Positions 23,391 through 34,523 are shown, counted from the first letter of the stretch. The stretch is DNA of 64,000 bases from Paragorgia papillata (GCA_035771165.1 JAWNZC010000409.1:248001-312000), one strand, 5' to 3'. A program made the numbers and translations. Notes: a model not told the origin generated them from the sequence alone.

Positions 23391-23837
23391 GAGAATGAGG
23401 ATACTAAAATAATGCGTCGAAAATAGGTTAAACGTTAAAATAGAAAGCGTAAATTCTCCTTACTGTCCATGGATGGCGTATAATAGCGTTGTATGCATGC
23501 AGTGCTTCCATGCATCACTGATAATGGGATTATGATGTGTATTGGCGTATTAGATAGGCAGATAGCGTATTAATCTTTCTACAGGTATGTTTTCCATACA
23601 GTTACAGAAACATGGTTTTTAGCCAATCACCACTTCATGCGTTTTTGAAATGTTTTTTTTAAAAAGAAACGTGGATTTTTTCGTTTGTTTTTGCTGTACA
23701 AGCTGTCGTAAGTTAAACTCAGGGAAGAACTCTGAGCTCCAGACGGCACTCGAACAGTCCATACGTGACTATCGATACTCAACTAACATAGGAAACCATA
23801 GATTGACTGGACTATTAAAAGTTTGTTCTTTGTTTAG

Positions 23838-23901
23838 TTTGTTATACGAGGAAGCCCACGAAAATCTTTTGGATATGATATATACGCTTCTCAAACTTGA
23901 G
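23838..23901 (+). CDS. CAMKMT: CAMKMT exon (helix after the ADC motif)
   Basis: Acceptor TTGTTTAG and donor GAG|GTTAGC bound 64 nt. The first base completes the Cys codon begun at 18359, then the reading is LLYEEAHENLLDMIYTLLKLE, aligning with human [26 protein letters not shown]. It ends in phase 0, as required by the exon at 31456. Odd point: the usual Phe-Leu after ADC is Leu-Leu here. Confidence 0.85.
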
Positions 23902-24154
23902 GTTAGCAGTGCTATTTTTCCTATTCTGACATTGTATATAAGTGACAATGGTAAGTGCCGTGTCTGGGCTAGGCTCGACTTCCAACAGTCTCCCGGGCCC
24001 CGGTATGCATTACCTCCCCCGAAAAAGACGGCTGGACGCGTGAGCCACAGAGCGTGTCTGTGACGTTTTGCATAACTTAATTTTACGATATCAAAAACCA
24101 TAGAAGCTTACTGAAATATAAGTGATTTCCTAGATGCTGTAGTCTGAATGACGA

Positions 24155-24277
24155 GACATCTTGGCTACTAACCAATGTCTCTATGGCTTCCCGTTGTAAA
24201 TCTTTTAGACAATCAATCTTAAACGTTTCTAAAATGCCATCGCATGCCTCACTCATCAGCACTCTATTGATCGCCAT
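24155..24277 (-). pseudogene. RecQ-like helicase N-terminal fragment
   Basis: A minus-strand ATG frame reads MAINRVLMSEACDGILETFK then IDCLKDLQREAIETLV, resembling the start of RecQ-type DNA helicases (Q-motif region before Walker A). Downstream, in another frame, TAGGAAATCACTTATATTTC would give RKSLIFQ, a decayed Walker A, so the copy is frameshifted. The same ATG-proximal sequence recurs on + at about 36660-36720. Probably repeat-borne. Confidence 0.5.
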
Positions 24278-24550
24278 TTTGAACTTACGGCCGGTAATTC
24301 GGGCAATATTCCCAATAATATATGCCTGCTGAAAATGTGCAGGCACGTTTGTGATTGGTGCAAATCGACAATGGACAAGTTCACGAGTCCAGCCGTGATT
24401 TCGAGGTAGGTAAGTACCGAGACCCGAGATACGACTGGAAATCGAGCCTATGTCTGGGCCATCAGTGGTAATTATGGACAGCTGCTCCGTCCTTTTTAGC
24501 ACTCGTATGTACGACGATGAAACAGCTCATCCGCCCGTGCTTCCGTCCAT

Positions 24551-24670
24551 TAAAGTGCGTATGAAACGAAAATTAGGCCTCTCTTATATTTAAAAGACAA
24601 CTTAAAAAATGAACAAGTAACATCTTTTGCAGTTTTTCGTCTCTTTGCTTGGTTGTTGAGATATTTCAGG
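24551..24670. mobile_element. Terminus of a TTAA MITE of the 3827-4300 family
   Basis: TTAA followed by AGTGCGTATGAAACGAAAAT and then diverged sequence similar to the 3827 element (GTAACATCTTTTGC, TCTTTGCTT). Sequence at about 25265-25300 (GACGTTACATTTGCATAATG) resembles that family's interior, so the copy may be interrupted by 24679-25254. No right end was found. Confidence 0.6.
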
Positions 24671-24678
24671 TTGTCTGA

Positions 24679-25254
24679 GGCTGGGTTTACACGTCGAAGT
24701 TCGGTCGTCGCATTTAATGCGACCTATTTTATTCGACGGAAATGCGACGTCTAAAGTCTAAACTGATTTTATCCGACACGTCGCATTTAATCCGACGCGC
24801 TGTCGAATTATGCGACGAGCTGTGTCGAAAACAATTAGTACGAAAACAATTAGTATGAAGTTGGGTGGAAATAAGGCGTTGCTTGCTAAAGGTATTGGAA
24901 TTTTCGACCGAGGAAAACTGTCGAACTAGTCGAAAGCAACGCATTAATCGAGTTTTAAGAATGAGAGAGCTTTAAGCGAAAGCTTACATTCACTAACGAC
25001 CAAACGGGCGACCAACGCCAAGGTTTAACAACACATGTTGAAACACAGAGAGCCTCTGAAGGTCTTCTTTGTGTTTTATACTTTTTCATACTCACTTGAA
25101 GATGAAAACATGGCACAACAGCTGGATGCCATGCAAATTAACCTTAGAGCTATTTGGCGTTATATTTCAACCGTAACATTAAACCGAACTGTGTCACTTC
25201 CATCGCATAATCGTCGCATTAAATTCGACGAATTAAATGCGACGCAGCCTGATA
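24679..25254. mobile_element. Probable MITE with AGGCTG ends and CGTCGCATTTAATGCGAC motifs
   Basis: Starts AGGCTGGGTTTACACGTCGA and ends in sequence whose reverse complement is AGGCTGCGTCGCATTTAATT. Subterminal regions share TCGCATTTAATGCGACG-type palindromes. The flanks do not give a clear target duplication. It appears to sit inside the relic at 24551. Confidence 0.5.
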
Positions 25255-26639
25255 AGCAAATTAGACATCTTGACGTTACATTTGCATAATGACTTTTCAG
25301 AGAAGGCTATATGCTGTTGCCATTACCAAACGAAATTAATTCGGTGGAAGCATGCGGATTTGTTTCTCCTACACCACCAAAAATGTCAAGCCATTATGTT
25401 TGATAGTAGCAAATCAAACTCGTTTTAGAAAGAATGTAACTATCTGTTTTTCTTTGTTGACGAATACTAGGCTTTTGCCTTTAAATTATAAAAATAATAT
25501 CTTACGTACGGTAAATTCGCTAGGCGAGCGGGAAGAACCTCTGGAACACCGAGCCGTTTCTCTGATCGCGCCGAGCCAATGAGAAGGTTGTCTGGGTCAG
25601 TACGTTCCAAAATCTGGACGTAAGACGTTGATTGGTCAAGCGAAGGATAATTTTTTAACAAGCTGTTTCATTGCCTATCGCACATCTCTATTAATAACAT
25701 GAGTGTATTAAACATCGTCTGGAAGATGCAGTCATCAGCAGTGATATATACTAGTATTCTCTCTGTGTTTTGGAGCCTATACTTTCGCTTCACGTTGATA
25801 TACAACTTACACTTTTTTTGGAATGCTTTTGCTCTCTCGCGAGGATTTTTTTGATTGTGTGCGAAAGTCTTGACTCGTTACGGGCTCAACGAGCATCAAA
25901 GCAACTACCTCTTTAATACTTTAGCTTCATTCAGCGACGAGACGTCTTCGTCATTGAAAATATATATAATAAACAACAAGATAGCATCGTTGAAATATAT
26001 CCTGTAAGTATGTTGTTAGAAATCTATAAGCTTTCATTTGAAGTGTAGTTCAAGTCGTTCAAGTTCTTGCGTATCTGAAATTCTATAACCGACTTCATGT
26101 GAGACGTACCAATGTGAGACGTTAAGTAAATAAATATTTATTTATTATTGAGTGAACATTTTGGACATTTGAAAAAGTTCCATATAAGGGACCGGTCATT
26201 ATTTATGGCCAGGGGTGGGACCGAAGAGAAAAGTTTTATCCTCGCAAAAAAATGACTACCCAACTTATTTTCCATTAAAATTTTCCCTTACCCACCCAAC
26301 AAATCACCAATTTTTTTTCTGACCCACCCCCACATATCAAACAAAAAAGGGTGTTTGATCAGCCACGAACAACACTTTACTTTTAAAATAGTATACCTGT
26401 CAACGTCTTTTGGGGGCAAAGGCCACACAGTACTGATCCAGGATATGTCTATTAGACATTTATATTTCACGATTTCTATTATAAAATTCCATTCTTATCT
26501 TTTAAAGCCATTTAGTGTTGTGATTCAATGCTGTTCAATCAAAAGTACCTCAATTAAGTTTAAACAATTGCCAATGCCCGCCATCACATCCATAACGGGT
26601 TTTAACTATTAACGGAAGGTGGTCAACTGCTGGTGCTTC

Positions 26640-27361
26640 ACTCTCCACTTCACTGCTACTACCACTCTCTCAGTTCCAATTTCTTCAACAACCAGGTCTT
26701 CGTCACCCCCATCACCACTTTCTTCTTCATCCACCATCTGTTCCATTGCTTCCTCTATGACATTCTGTTGGTTCTTTCTTTACACATCTGCTGTAATAGA
26801 ATTTATTTTGTCATTTTTTCTTCCTTTCTTATTAAGCTTATGTTTTTCGAGGTATTTATTCAACTCCAAAACTTTCAGCTTCCCAAGCTCTCCTCTCATT
26901 ACAAGTTCTATGAACCAATTGTATTCGTGATAGGCCTTCTCGTTCCTCCTAGTCTGGTCTGCTCTTCTCTCGTTTTCTCTGATCTTCTTGTCTTGTCTGT
27001 GTTAATAAATGATGGTCCTTTATTGTAATAGGCAAAGAAAAGTTCCAGAGCTTCATCAAAAGGTAAAAAGCTGTTGACTGTTGTCATGTGCTTTACCATC
27101 CTTCGCAATATGCTCACATAGAAGAGCATCCAGCACCGCCAGAAGACCCATTATTTTCTGCTTCTTCTCGTGTTGTGATGCACTTGTTTGTTCCAATACT
27201 GTTTGAAGAACATGGCGATTATCCTTAAAAGAGCAAGGTTGCAACGATCTTGAGATACTCCTGCTTTCCTCACATGTTACACGAGCTTTCAACATCAACT
27301 CTGGTCGTGCTTGATTCTTCCCTCGATGCTCCGTCTCCAGTAGCCTTGGTCGTCCGTTCAT
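26640..27361 (-). pseudogene. SAP-like-domain protein relic of the 4.37-kb element
   Basis: A minus-strand reading begins MNGRPRLLETEHRGKNQ at 27361, passes through HEKKQKIMGLLAVLDAL, and resumes in another frame with YNWFIELVMRGELGKLKV then LELNKYLEKHKLNKKGRKND, a typical SAP-like helix-turn-helix pattern. A TAA follows, and then an acidic tail (QMVDEEESGDGGDEDLVVEE). Frame changes and the internal stop mark it as decayed, unless introns explain some breaks. SAP motifs bind DNA, and similar C-termini occur, from memory, in cnidarian repeat-associated proteins. Confidence 0.5.
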
Positions 27362-27572
27362 GTTGATTTTTGGCGGCTTTCAGTTACTTTTCATTCGACC
27401 TCCATTACAATATAATAGAAATTTTCACTGTTGAGCTCAATCTCAGCCACTGTTTGAAATCGAAGAACGCGAACAGATTACAGTATATAACTAGGAGTTA
27501 CTATCGCAAGGGAAGTGCTGCCTCAAATTTTGGAACTCGACGAACTCGTGCCCAGTCGATTGGCATGTTTGT

Positions 27573-27741
27573 TAAGGCTAGTTTCCACTCAGGAAAATCT
27601 TCCTCAGGACCGGAACGGACAGGGAAGTTTTCGTGGTCTTGTGAGCTCTCGGTCGGAACTAATGACTTTAACACAAAAGAAACTTTCCTGTGAGTGTCCG
27701 TTCCTATCCTACGGACAATTTTCCTGAGTGGAAACTATCCT
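27573..27741. mobile_element. ~169-bp MITE with TAGTTTCCACTCAGGAAAAT ends
   Basis: GGCTAGTTTCCACTCAGGAA at the left is mirrored by TTCCTGAGTGGAAACTATCC at the right. Flanks (TTAA left, TTTA right) are only roughly similar. Nested in the 26188-30552 element. Confidence 0.75.
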
Positions 27742-27775
27742 TTAGTTACCATTCCCGGCAGCGCGGTTTCATGAT

Positions 27776-28160
27776 TTTTATAAAGGTTTATGTGTAGTTA
27801 ATGGGAACCACATTGGAGTTTTGGTCGCGTATTGTTGTAAAACGAAGGAGAATTTGAATGAAGAGCGCAATTAGCCTCCAGCAATGTTGCGTATAAAAGG
27901 CGATGCGGAGCACGCTGTTGGACATGCAGTGTAAGATTACTGTTTAAGAATAATGAAAAAACATCAGAAAAAGAATTAAGGATTTGTAACGTGTAGTATA
28001 GTGCTATCAGGATCTTAGGACACAACCCTGGACGCAGGGATTTGGGGTTGGGAGTCAATGTAAATATTAAGTAAATTGTTGGAAGAGAAATAATAATCGC
28101 TATCAACACAATATATTAGACGAGAGTTAAAGTGAGTGCTTACCAAACTTGTTGTGTGTT
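27776..28160 (-). mobile_element. 5'-truncated PLE 3' end with the hammerhead core deleted
   Basis: The reverse complement matches the 3' region of the PLE at about 55740-56162, from CAACAAGTTTGGTAAGCACT through ATGTGGTTCCCATTAACTAC to CCTTTATAAA. Where the long copy has CCCTG, a 30-nt hammerhead core and CGTCCAGGG, this copy reads CCCTGCGTCCAGGG (junction 28034/28035). It retains stem I strands but no CTGATGA or GAAA. No coding sequence remains. Confidence 0.82.
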
Positions 28161-28917
28161 TAAGGTAGTCAAACGCATTTGAAAATCTTGGAGTAGAGTA
28201 GGAATGGGCAGATCAATATAAGTTTCTGCCTCAACGGGCTCCACCACAATGGGCAGATCAATTATTTTTGTGTCTCAACGGGCGATATATTTGCAACAGT
28301 TGGTAAGTTGTTCAGCCACAGAAATCCCTCACGAGGAATGAGACCATTGTTACAAGCACTCAAATACATGTTGTCTCCTTGTACTAAGACACAGCCGATG
28401 GTTGTCGAACTCCACTCGATAACTGGAATTGTTTGTGCTGTTAATAGCGCTGATAAACTCATGAAAGAGCACTGCTTTCCTCGAGACTGGCCACTGAAAC
28501 CTTCATGGCCTTGATGAATACTTCCACGAGAAAGTAAAGACATGATGTATTGTTCTTACCGTAAATTTTCTGTTAAGAAAACTTCGACAACCTCGAATTG
28601 TAAAAACCTCGAAGCGAAGGCAGCGTGGTAGTGGAACATCCGCACTTTCGAATATATGAATGACGTAATGCCGACAAACAGACGCAAAAATAAAAAAACA
28701 AATCGAGATCTTGGTCGACTATACATAACTCGGTAAAAGGACTGGACACGAGTTAACACAGCCAACGTCAAGAATAGTGTGCTGCCTCCCTGAGGGGAGG
28801 CAGCAATAATTACCACAAAAAGCGCAAACGGAAAGGTCAAAGGTCTTACGTCATCAGTATTAAAATAATTATGGTTGCTAAGTTGCCAGGATTCCCGTAT
28901 GGTCTTTTGTCATGATC

Positions 28918-29264
28918 ATGGCGGATGGTTCTACTTCTAGCTTCGTCGTCGCTTCGAATCTTTTCTCTCTTCGATTAACTTCACCAGTGAGTATCTACAG
29001 CGTTTTAAAGACACTGGTTTTGATGATGTGGAATTGCTGAAGTCCTTGAACACTGACGAGAAGCAACAGATGTTCGACCTCGTTGGTTTATCTGGAAAAC
29101 CAGGCCATTTGATAAAATTCAAGAAAGCTTTATATCATGTCTACAATTACCTCCAACTGCTCCAATTGCTGCATGTTCTTCTGTGCTTGAAAAGGTCAAC
29201 GATAATTCAAGTATAAATAGCGCAACGACGATTAAACAAGGTCAACAAGGGAAATTTCAAAGAA
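28918..29264 (+). pseudogene. Exon 1 of element-borne SAM-like-domain gene (frameshifted)
   Basis: ATG at 28918 reads MADGSTSSFVVASNLFS. After about 28980 the likely coding frame shifts to SEYLQRFKDTGFDDVELLK then SLNTDEKQQMFDLVGLSG then KPGHLIKFKKAL, a SAM-domain-like helical pattern ending in the conserved PGHxxKxxKAL helix. It shifts again to PPTAPIAACSSVLEKVNDNS and runs to donor A|GTAAGT at 29264/29265. The two changes of frame suggest decay or sequence error. The final phase (1) fits the acceptor at 29569. Confidence 0.55.
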
Positions 29265-29568
29265 GTAAGTCTGTTAATATTTTGACTTTGAAGAATTATA
29301 TTTTGATGTATTTTTAGAAAATGTATATAATTATGTGGTATGTTTACAATTTCGTCATATTTAATACGTATAACTTTCCATGACCGGGCTTTTCCCCCTA
29401 AGATAAGAATTTCCAGTAGATTTTGTCTTGAAGTAATTGATTTTATAGTTTTGATTTCCATGGCATTGGCATGGGGTTATTACCTCTTAAGAATTTGGAA
29501 CAAACTGTGAAAGACAACACATTGACTATAATAATATCATAATTATGCTCTGTTTTATTTATTTACAG

Positions 29569-30308
29569 CCATATCACTTGTTGGTGGAAAATTTCCAGTA
29601 TTTGGTAAAGCAACCGTTGTGGAAAAGAAACCATGGGAGAAGTTTCTCATCCCGAATGTAAAGTCAGATAGATTGATTTACTTCAATTCCATAACAAGGG
29701 CAGTGTATCAATCCGCTTTTGTTGGGAAACAGTCCACCTTCCAGGCATATTTGGATGATCAACGAAGGTTTCGATATGGTGTTGTAACCAAGTACAAACA
29801 AGTGCAAAAGGTTCTCTCATCATATCAGGAAGGGATGATTCCTAAAGAGAACATAACATGGAAAAGATACCAAGATTTTCCTTCTGATGTTAATGTTGAA
29901 GATGTCTCCAAAAGTCAAAGAGCAGTAGAGCACTTCAATGGAACGATTAAATCTTTGAATGATATACATGATCATCTTTCAGCAAGGAAAAAGGAATTAT
30001 ATGACGACAGCATGAATGAAAGGCCATGGGCAAGTAATGAGCTTGAATTTATTAAAGAAACATTGTTACTAGTTGAGGATATGATCAAGCAGACTGAGCA
30101 TATGATGCATGATGTTCGTCATGTTATGGATCAGTTGCAAAAGAGGTTTGATATGGGAGAGGTAAGAAAGTGTGAGAAGCGGAGGAAAGCTAGGAGAGAA
30201 AAAGAGAACAGGTTGAAAGTTAAGAAGAAGAAACGAATCATCCAAGGGAACCATGCCAGATTGAGCTATCCATCTGATGATGAAATGCCAATTGACCTTG
30301 TAGAATAA
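29569..30308 (+). CDS. Exon 2 of element-borne gene: coiled, basic-tailed protein (unrecognised)
   Basis: Acceptor TTTACAG at 29568; the two leading bases complete a Thr codon with the phase-1 end of 29264. The 245-codon open frame begins ISLVGGKFPVFGKATVVEKK and contains PWEKFLIPNVKSDRLIYFNS, aromatic-rich FRYGVVTKYKQ, long Leu/Met heptad-like helices (ELEFIKETLLLVEDMIKQ), a basic NLS-like region (KKRIIQG, RRKARREKENRLKVKKKK) and ends MPIDLVE. It is uninterrupted, unlike its exon 1. No family is recognised. It lies between the TIRs of the 4.37-kb element, so it is probably that element's own or a captured gene. Confidence 0.6.
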
Positions 30309-31158
30309 ATATTTTTGACTTTGTAGGAACTTTAAAAATGTCCTTCTTGTGATACATGTAGTTGCATATGTTATACATATTAATACAACATTTTAATAGA
30401 TACTTTTGAATTCTTGGTATAGTGATTTTTTTTTACCCACCCCTTTCACTCTTTAATTTTTTTCGTACCCAACCTTGGACATACCCAAATTTTTGCTTAC
30501 CCAACCTTTTTCTCTTCGGTCCCACCCCCAGCCATAAATAATGACCGGTCCCTAACCCAGAAACATAAGCCATACATCAAGGGAAGCTTATGAAATTTAT
30601 AACAACATACGTACAAGATAGCGTTCAACAATGCATAGTTTGGAAGTTATAACTGCATGTCTGAGTGTCTGCATGACAAGTATAAACAGACGGCGGATTT
30701 GAAAGTTTATAGTGAATATCGGGCAGCGAACTAAAATCAAACCAGTTTTATTAAATTTGAGCAATTTTTAGTGGTCTAATGTATAGAAGACTGTCGAGAC
30801 GGTAGCATTATTACTTGCTTGAGAAATACAAAATAGAGTTGACTCTGAATTATTAAAATATCATTACCCGGTACGGCCCTCGGGTACGGCGGTTTCAAAT
30901 TTCAAATCAAAACAGTAAAACACGGCTCGGTGTTCCAGAGGTTTTTCGCGCTCGCCTTCCGGGTTGGCCCCTCCCACTTTACCGCCTGGCTTCCTCGTGT
31001 GTCCCCGTTATCCCCCACGAGCGTCGAAAAACGTCTGGCGCCCAGGGTAAAACAACGCGAGCTCGAGCGGCGAAAAGTTATGGCGTTAACGTATTTCTAA
31101 TAATATATGTTATTTCTTAATATGAAGGTGTTACTCCGAGTGACGAACCATACCGAAC

Positions 31159-31249
31159 AAGTAGAGAAAACTCTACTTGGCCCGGCTGGGATTCGAACCC
31201 GCGACCTTCGGTTTACTAGTCCGACGCTCTACCAACTGAGCTACAGGTC
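31159..31249 (-). repeat. tRNA-derived SINE head with adjoining hairpin
   Basis: Minus-strand tRNA-like fold (31249 to 31179): D arm TAGCTCAGTTGGTAGAGC (A box), anticodon loop CTAGTAA (AGT, Thr-like), and a perfect B box GGTTCGAATCC. The acceptor stem has mismatches, and no CCA or clean tRNA end follows. Instead comes the hairpin AAGTAGAGTTTTCTCTACTT (31159-31178). tRNA-like head plus hairpin is typical of a SINE. A mature tRNA-Thr gene is less likely. Confidence 0.65.
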
Positions 31250-31455
31250 AAGTTGGGAGCTGAAGGACGAATGATGGTACTTAGGCTATTTGATATTTCG
31301 AAACAGACTAGTTTCTTCAATATCTAGGCAACAGACTTCATACATGACGACTTCGAATGATTATTGTGGGACAGTAAAAAATGAAAATGTCGAAAATGTT
31401 ATTTCTAATTCCCATACTCAACTGATTCTTATGTAGTATATTTTATTGCATCAAG

Positions 31456-31584
31456 GGTACAGCAATAGTGCTATCTCCTCGTCGTGGCAATGCGGTTGAA
31501 AGATTTGTCGAGAAAGGAAAGCACACGTTTGAGATTGAAGAAGTGCAAAACTACGACGAGCACGTTTGGTCACTGTACATACAG
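31456..31584 (+). CDS. CAMKMT: CAMKMT exon (PRRGN motif)
   Basis: Acceptor ATCAAG and donor CAG|GTCAGT bound exactly 43 codons, phase 0 at both ends: GTAIVLSPRRGNAVERFV then EKGKHTFEIEEVQNYDEHVW. It aligns with human CAMKMT GKAMVFAPRRGNTLNQFC through QRHENYDEHI (from memory). The PRRGN and NYDEH motifs separate CAMKMT from other METTL21-group enzymes. The last exon (human LHYPLLLIL region) was not found downstream and may lie beyond 64000 or be unrecognised. Confidence 0.9.
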
Positions 31585-32837
31585 GTCAGTATAAAGAATG
31601 TTTTTGAAATGCCCATGAAACGAAAATTAAATCTGTCTTATTTGAGAGAACATTTAAAACAAGACGCCTGCTCAGGCGTTTACTCGAGCTACTGATTTCT
31701 GCAAATATTGGCGTAGCCTTCGCGCATCTAGAAAACCTGAAGACCAACGTGCGTATATTAAGTGTTTGTTAAAAAGTACAGAGCTAGGTAACTCTGATTG
31801 TCGACACAAATTATCTATATATGGTCTTACATGAAGTACTTCGTTCCATGAAGCGATTTAGTGTAAACAACAAGCTTCGTCGAATAATTCAACGATCTTA
31901 ATACTTTCAGTAGACTAGACAAAACCACAAAACCTATAGTGCTGAATTCGGCAGGTTCAAGCGATGGTTCCGATATAGAATTCATGTAAATCGTACCAAC
32001 AGAAAGTATTTAAAGATATTTTGAAACACATTTCCAAATGTAATATGACACCTTCATGATAGGCAACTTGTAGACGACTAACATATCTAAACATATTTTT
32101 TGCATTATTCTGGACGGTGCCTACCACCTGTGTTTCGTAGTTGTTGGACCAAGCAGCAAGGCGTTTGATACTAGGTAAACAGTACGTATATGTTCTTTGA
32201 TATTCGGTGGCTCTTTCTTGTATCTCTAGTCCTCATCTCAAGGCTTCGGCATATAAGGAACTGATGTCAACACAACATTTTCTCGCGTCTGTAATATACT
32301 CGTCTAGCTATTCTGTCTTCATGGACAAACCGTGTCAGTAACATTACTGACCAACGACTGATGAATTCACCAATACCGTCGGAAATCACCTCAACCCAAC
32401 TCGATCAATGGCAAAGCTGTCGAAAAGAAAGAACTCGAAAAATCGAAAACTGAAAACATGCCGTACAGTTTCGCAAGGCCTGACGGGATGTTGCAATAAT
32501 GCCATTTTGTACAAGACGCTTGCTTAGGGGTTCAATCGGGCTACTGATAGCAATGCAGCTTGGGATAGCTTATGCACGAAACAGCGCAACAGCCTGCACA
32601 CACATATTAAGCGTTTGTTAAAAAGTACAAAATTTTCAGACGCAATGTAGTTAAGCAATGTAGTTATATAGAACCGCGCTGACTCACTGAGACTCCGAAA
32701 GCTATTTTGATTGTACTTTATAGGTACTTTTAATCACAGCCGCGCCTCATTAACAAAATACAGCAGTAATATTTTTTTCGTATCAAATTTGCGAGGAGAA
32801 CGTTTTGGCGTTATTTATAGATTAGTACATGCATGTT
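31585..32837. other. Repeat-rich sequence, no gene seen
   Basis: 31608-31662 carries a diverged end of the 3827-type MITE (CCCATGAAACGAAAATTAAA). Two related stretches (TTAAGTGTTTGTTAAAAAGT near 31758 and TTAAGCGTTTGTTAAAAAGT near 32608) show a diverged duplication about 850 bp apart. Nothing coding was recognised. Confidence 0.5.
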
Positions 32838-33912
32838 TGTGAAAATTGATCGTCTAGGTTAGTGCAGTCTTGAGAAATACTGTTGTTGATGTTAGTCACT
32901 GACATTTCGATGGTCTTGACGGCGTTCATATTCAGAGTTAAGAGACACCAACATCAACAACACTTGACTCTGAAGATGACCGCCGCTAAGGCCCTTGACG
33001 TAGTATTTGAACAACGAGAGCGAGTGTTTCACCGGGATATCCAAACACGAGAAAACAATGTTGAATAGCTTCTCAAATAAACACGAGTATAGTTTGCATA
33101 GGTAATTAGGTTATTTGAGGAAGATCACCAGCTTGATCTATGCCGATGAAATATATTGTAGTGTTTTGAGCCAGGGTATGTCACCTAGTTATCCAAACGC
33201 AAACCCGTGACCAGATGCGTCTTTATTATTGAATAATTTGCTCATGAATTATTATTATAAAATAGCATGTATGGTACACAAGTGCTGATTGGTCAATACC
33301 CATGTTTGGATCAGGCTATCCAAACACGGAAATTTGCAGCAATTTTGAGTGACACCTTTTATAGACTAATTTGTTTAGTACTGACACAAATAAAATAGCA
33401 TTGAAATTACTAAAATATTATTAGTAAGTATAGGTGTATAAGGGCTTCAACAGGGAAAAGTTTTAAATATTAAGCGAGGGCGAAGAATTAAATGTCCAAT
33501 TACAAGCAAACAAATAATTTCTTGAACGAATCTTAAAGTTAAAAAGCACCGTCTTTGAGTCTTTTTAAGACTCTTTAAATTTTAAGTCTCTTTAAATTTA
33601 ATAATTCATGAAGAAAACATAATGGATCAGTTACCGAGACGTTGTGAATTGTGGTAATAAACGTCAATAAATTAAGACGAGTTTTACCTCAAATTTCTCT
33701 TTAAATACTGATTTGTTTGAGAAGTAACATATCATACACGAGAAGCCGTTTATTATCTGATTAAAACCACCTCGAAGTGAGTTAAAAAACTCGGATATCG
33801 CCTCGTTTTTCAACACACACAAATCAGATAATAAACGGCTTCTCGTGTATGATATATTACATCAACAACAGTCTGTCTCAAGACTGCACTAACCTAGACG
33901 ATCAATTTTCAA
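32838..33912. mobile_element. ~1.07-kb segment bounded by inverted GAAAATTGATCGTCTAGGTT
   Basis: GAAAATTGATCGTCTAGGTT with following TAGTGCAGTCTTGAGA at the left is repeated inverted at 33875-33912. The segment contains the hairpin element 33731-33855 and a partial hairpin-family motif near 33028 (GAGTGTTTCACCGGGATATC). It abuts the R repeat at 33905, so it may be a rearranged R copy. Confidence 0.55.
33731..33855. mobile_element. 125-bp hairpin element (ATATCATACACGAG family)
   Basis: Perfect arms of at least 34 bp, starting ATATCATACACGAGAAGCCG and ending in its reverse complement, enclose a GAGGCGATATCCGAG-type loop region. The terminal ATATCATACAC is shared with the element at 62077-62218. 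Confidence 0.85.
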
Positions 33913-34165
33913 GGCAAACTTCAAAGCGCCTATAATGAGCTGTGATTTTATGTTGAACCGTACGTACCTTACACCATGCACATGCTTTGTTTTAGGTTTA
34001 TTAATATTTAAATAGCACGGTTGAATGATTAAACTGAAACGTTGCTATTGGATAATTCGTTCATTATACTAAAATACAATATATAGGTTCAGTGATCGTG
34101 CACCGCGCACAAAAATGCATAAAGGCGAACAAAAGGATAAAACAAAGACTTTAGCTGAGTTTCCA
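33905..34165. repeat. Repeat 'R', uninterrupted (empty-site) copy
   Basis: The reverse complement aligns with 8040-8173 plus 12910-13000 without the 4.7 kb between them. It carries a single TATTA where the other copy has the duplicated TATTA around MITE E. It therefore documents the pre-insertion state. Confidence 0.82.
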
Positions 34166-34339
34166 GACCACATTTTGATTTACTATGATTGGCTTCATGT
34201 GCGAAGTAGAGGAGTTGGTTCCCTCCTGTGCTTCCAGGGTTTTTCACGGGGTTTTCGGCTTTTCCTCCCTCCGCAAAATCAAACCATAGTATCCCCAGTT
34301 AAATCTACTAATTATAGTTCTATCAAGGGGTGATGGTTA

Positions 34340-34523
34340 TTAGGTTCATCATCGCTCTTCGCGCCAGTAGGCACATAAAGACTCAACATTCTGTTTCCAT
34401 TCCACTCGGCCTGTCTCTTGGCTACCGCTCTCGCAGTGCTCCAGTCGTTCCATCCTCCAGGTCGTTTTAGGTCTTCCCACTGCTCTTTTACCCTCTGGTC
34501 TCGACCCTAACGCCACCATGCAG
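34340..34523 (-). pseudogene. LINE C-terminal fragment (GRPKTTWR motif)
   Basis: Minus-strand translation gives RPEGKRAVGRPKTTWRME and, in a neighbouring frame, WSTARAVAKRQAEWN, matching the C-terminal end of many RTE/CR1-like non-LTR polyproteins (GRPKTTWR ... W). Frameshifted. It is collinear on minus with LINE pieces at 36190-36620 and 37744-38197. Confidence 0.65.

Larger units (their letters stand above)
26188..30552. mobile_element. 4.37-kb TIR element (TAA duplication) carrying SAM- and SAP-like genes
   Basis: Ends GGGACCGGTCATTATTTATG are exact inverted repeats and the similarity continues about 45 bp (GGGGTGGGACCGAAGAGAAAA). TAA flanks both ends (26185-26187, 30553-30555), compatible with PIF/Harbinger-type or another TAA/TWA-target family. 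Inside: a minus-strand SAP-like gene relic (26640-27361), a small MITE (27573-27741), a PLE 3' fragment (27776-28160) and a plus-strand two-exon gene (28918-30308). No recognised transposase, so the superfamily is open. Confidence 0.8.

Noticed and set aside
31179..31249. Functional tRNA-Thr(AGT) gene
   Set aside because: The acceptor stem has mismatches (A-C, T-C) and the sequence continues directly into a hairpin, favouring a SINE.
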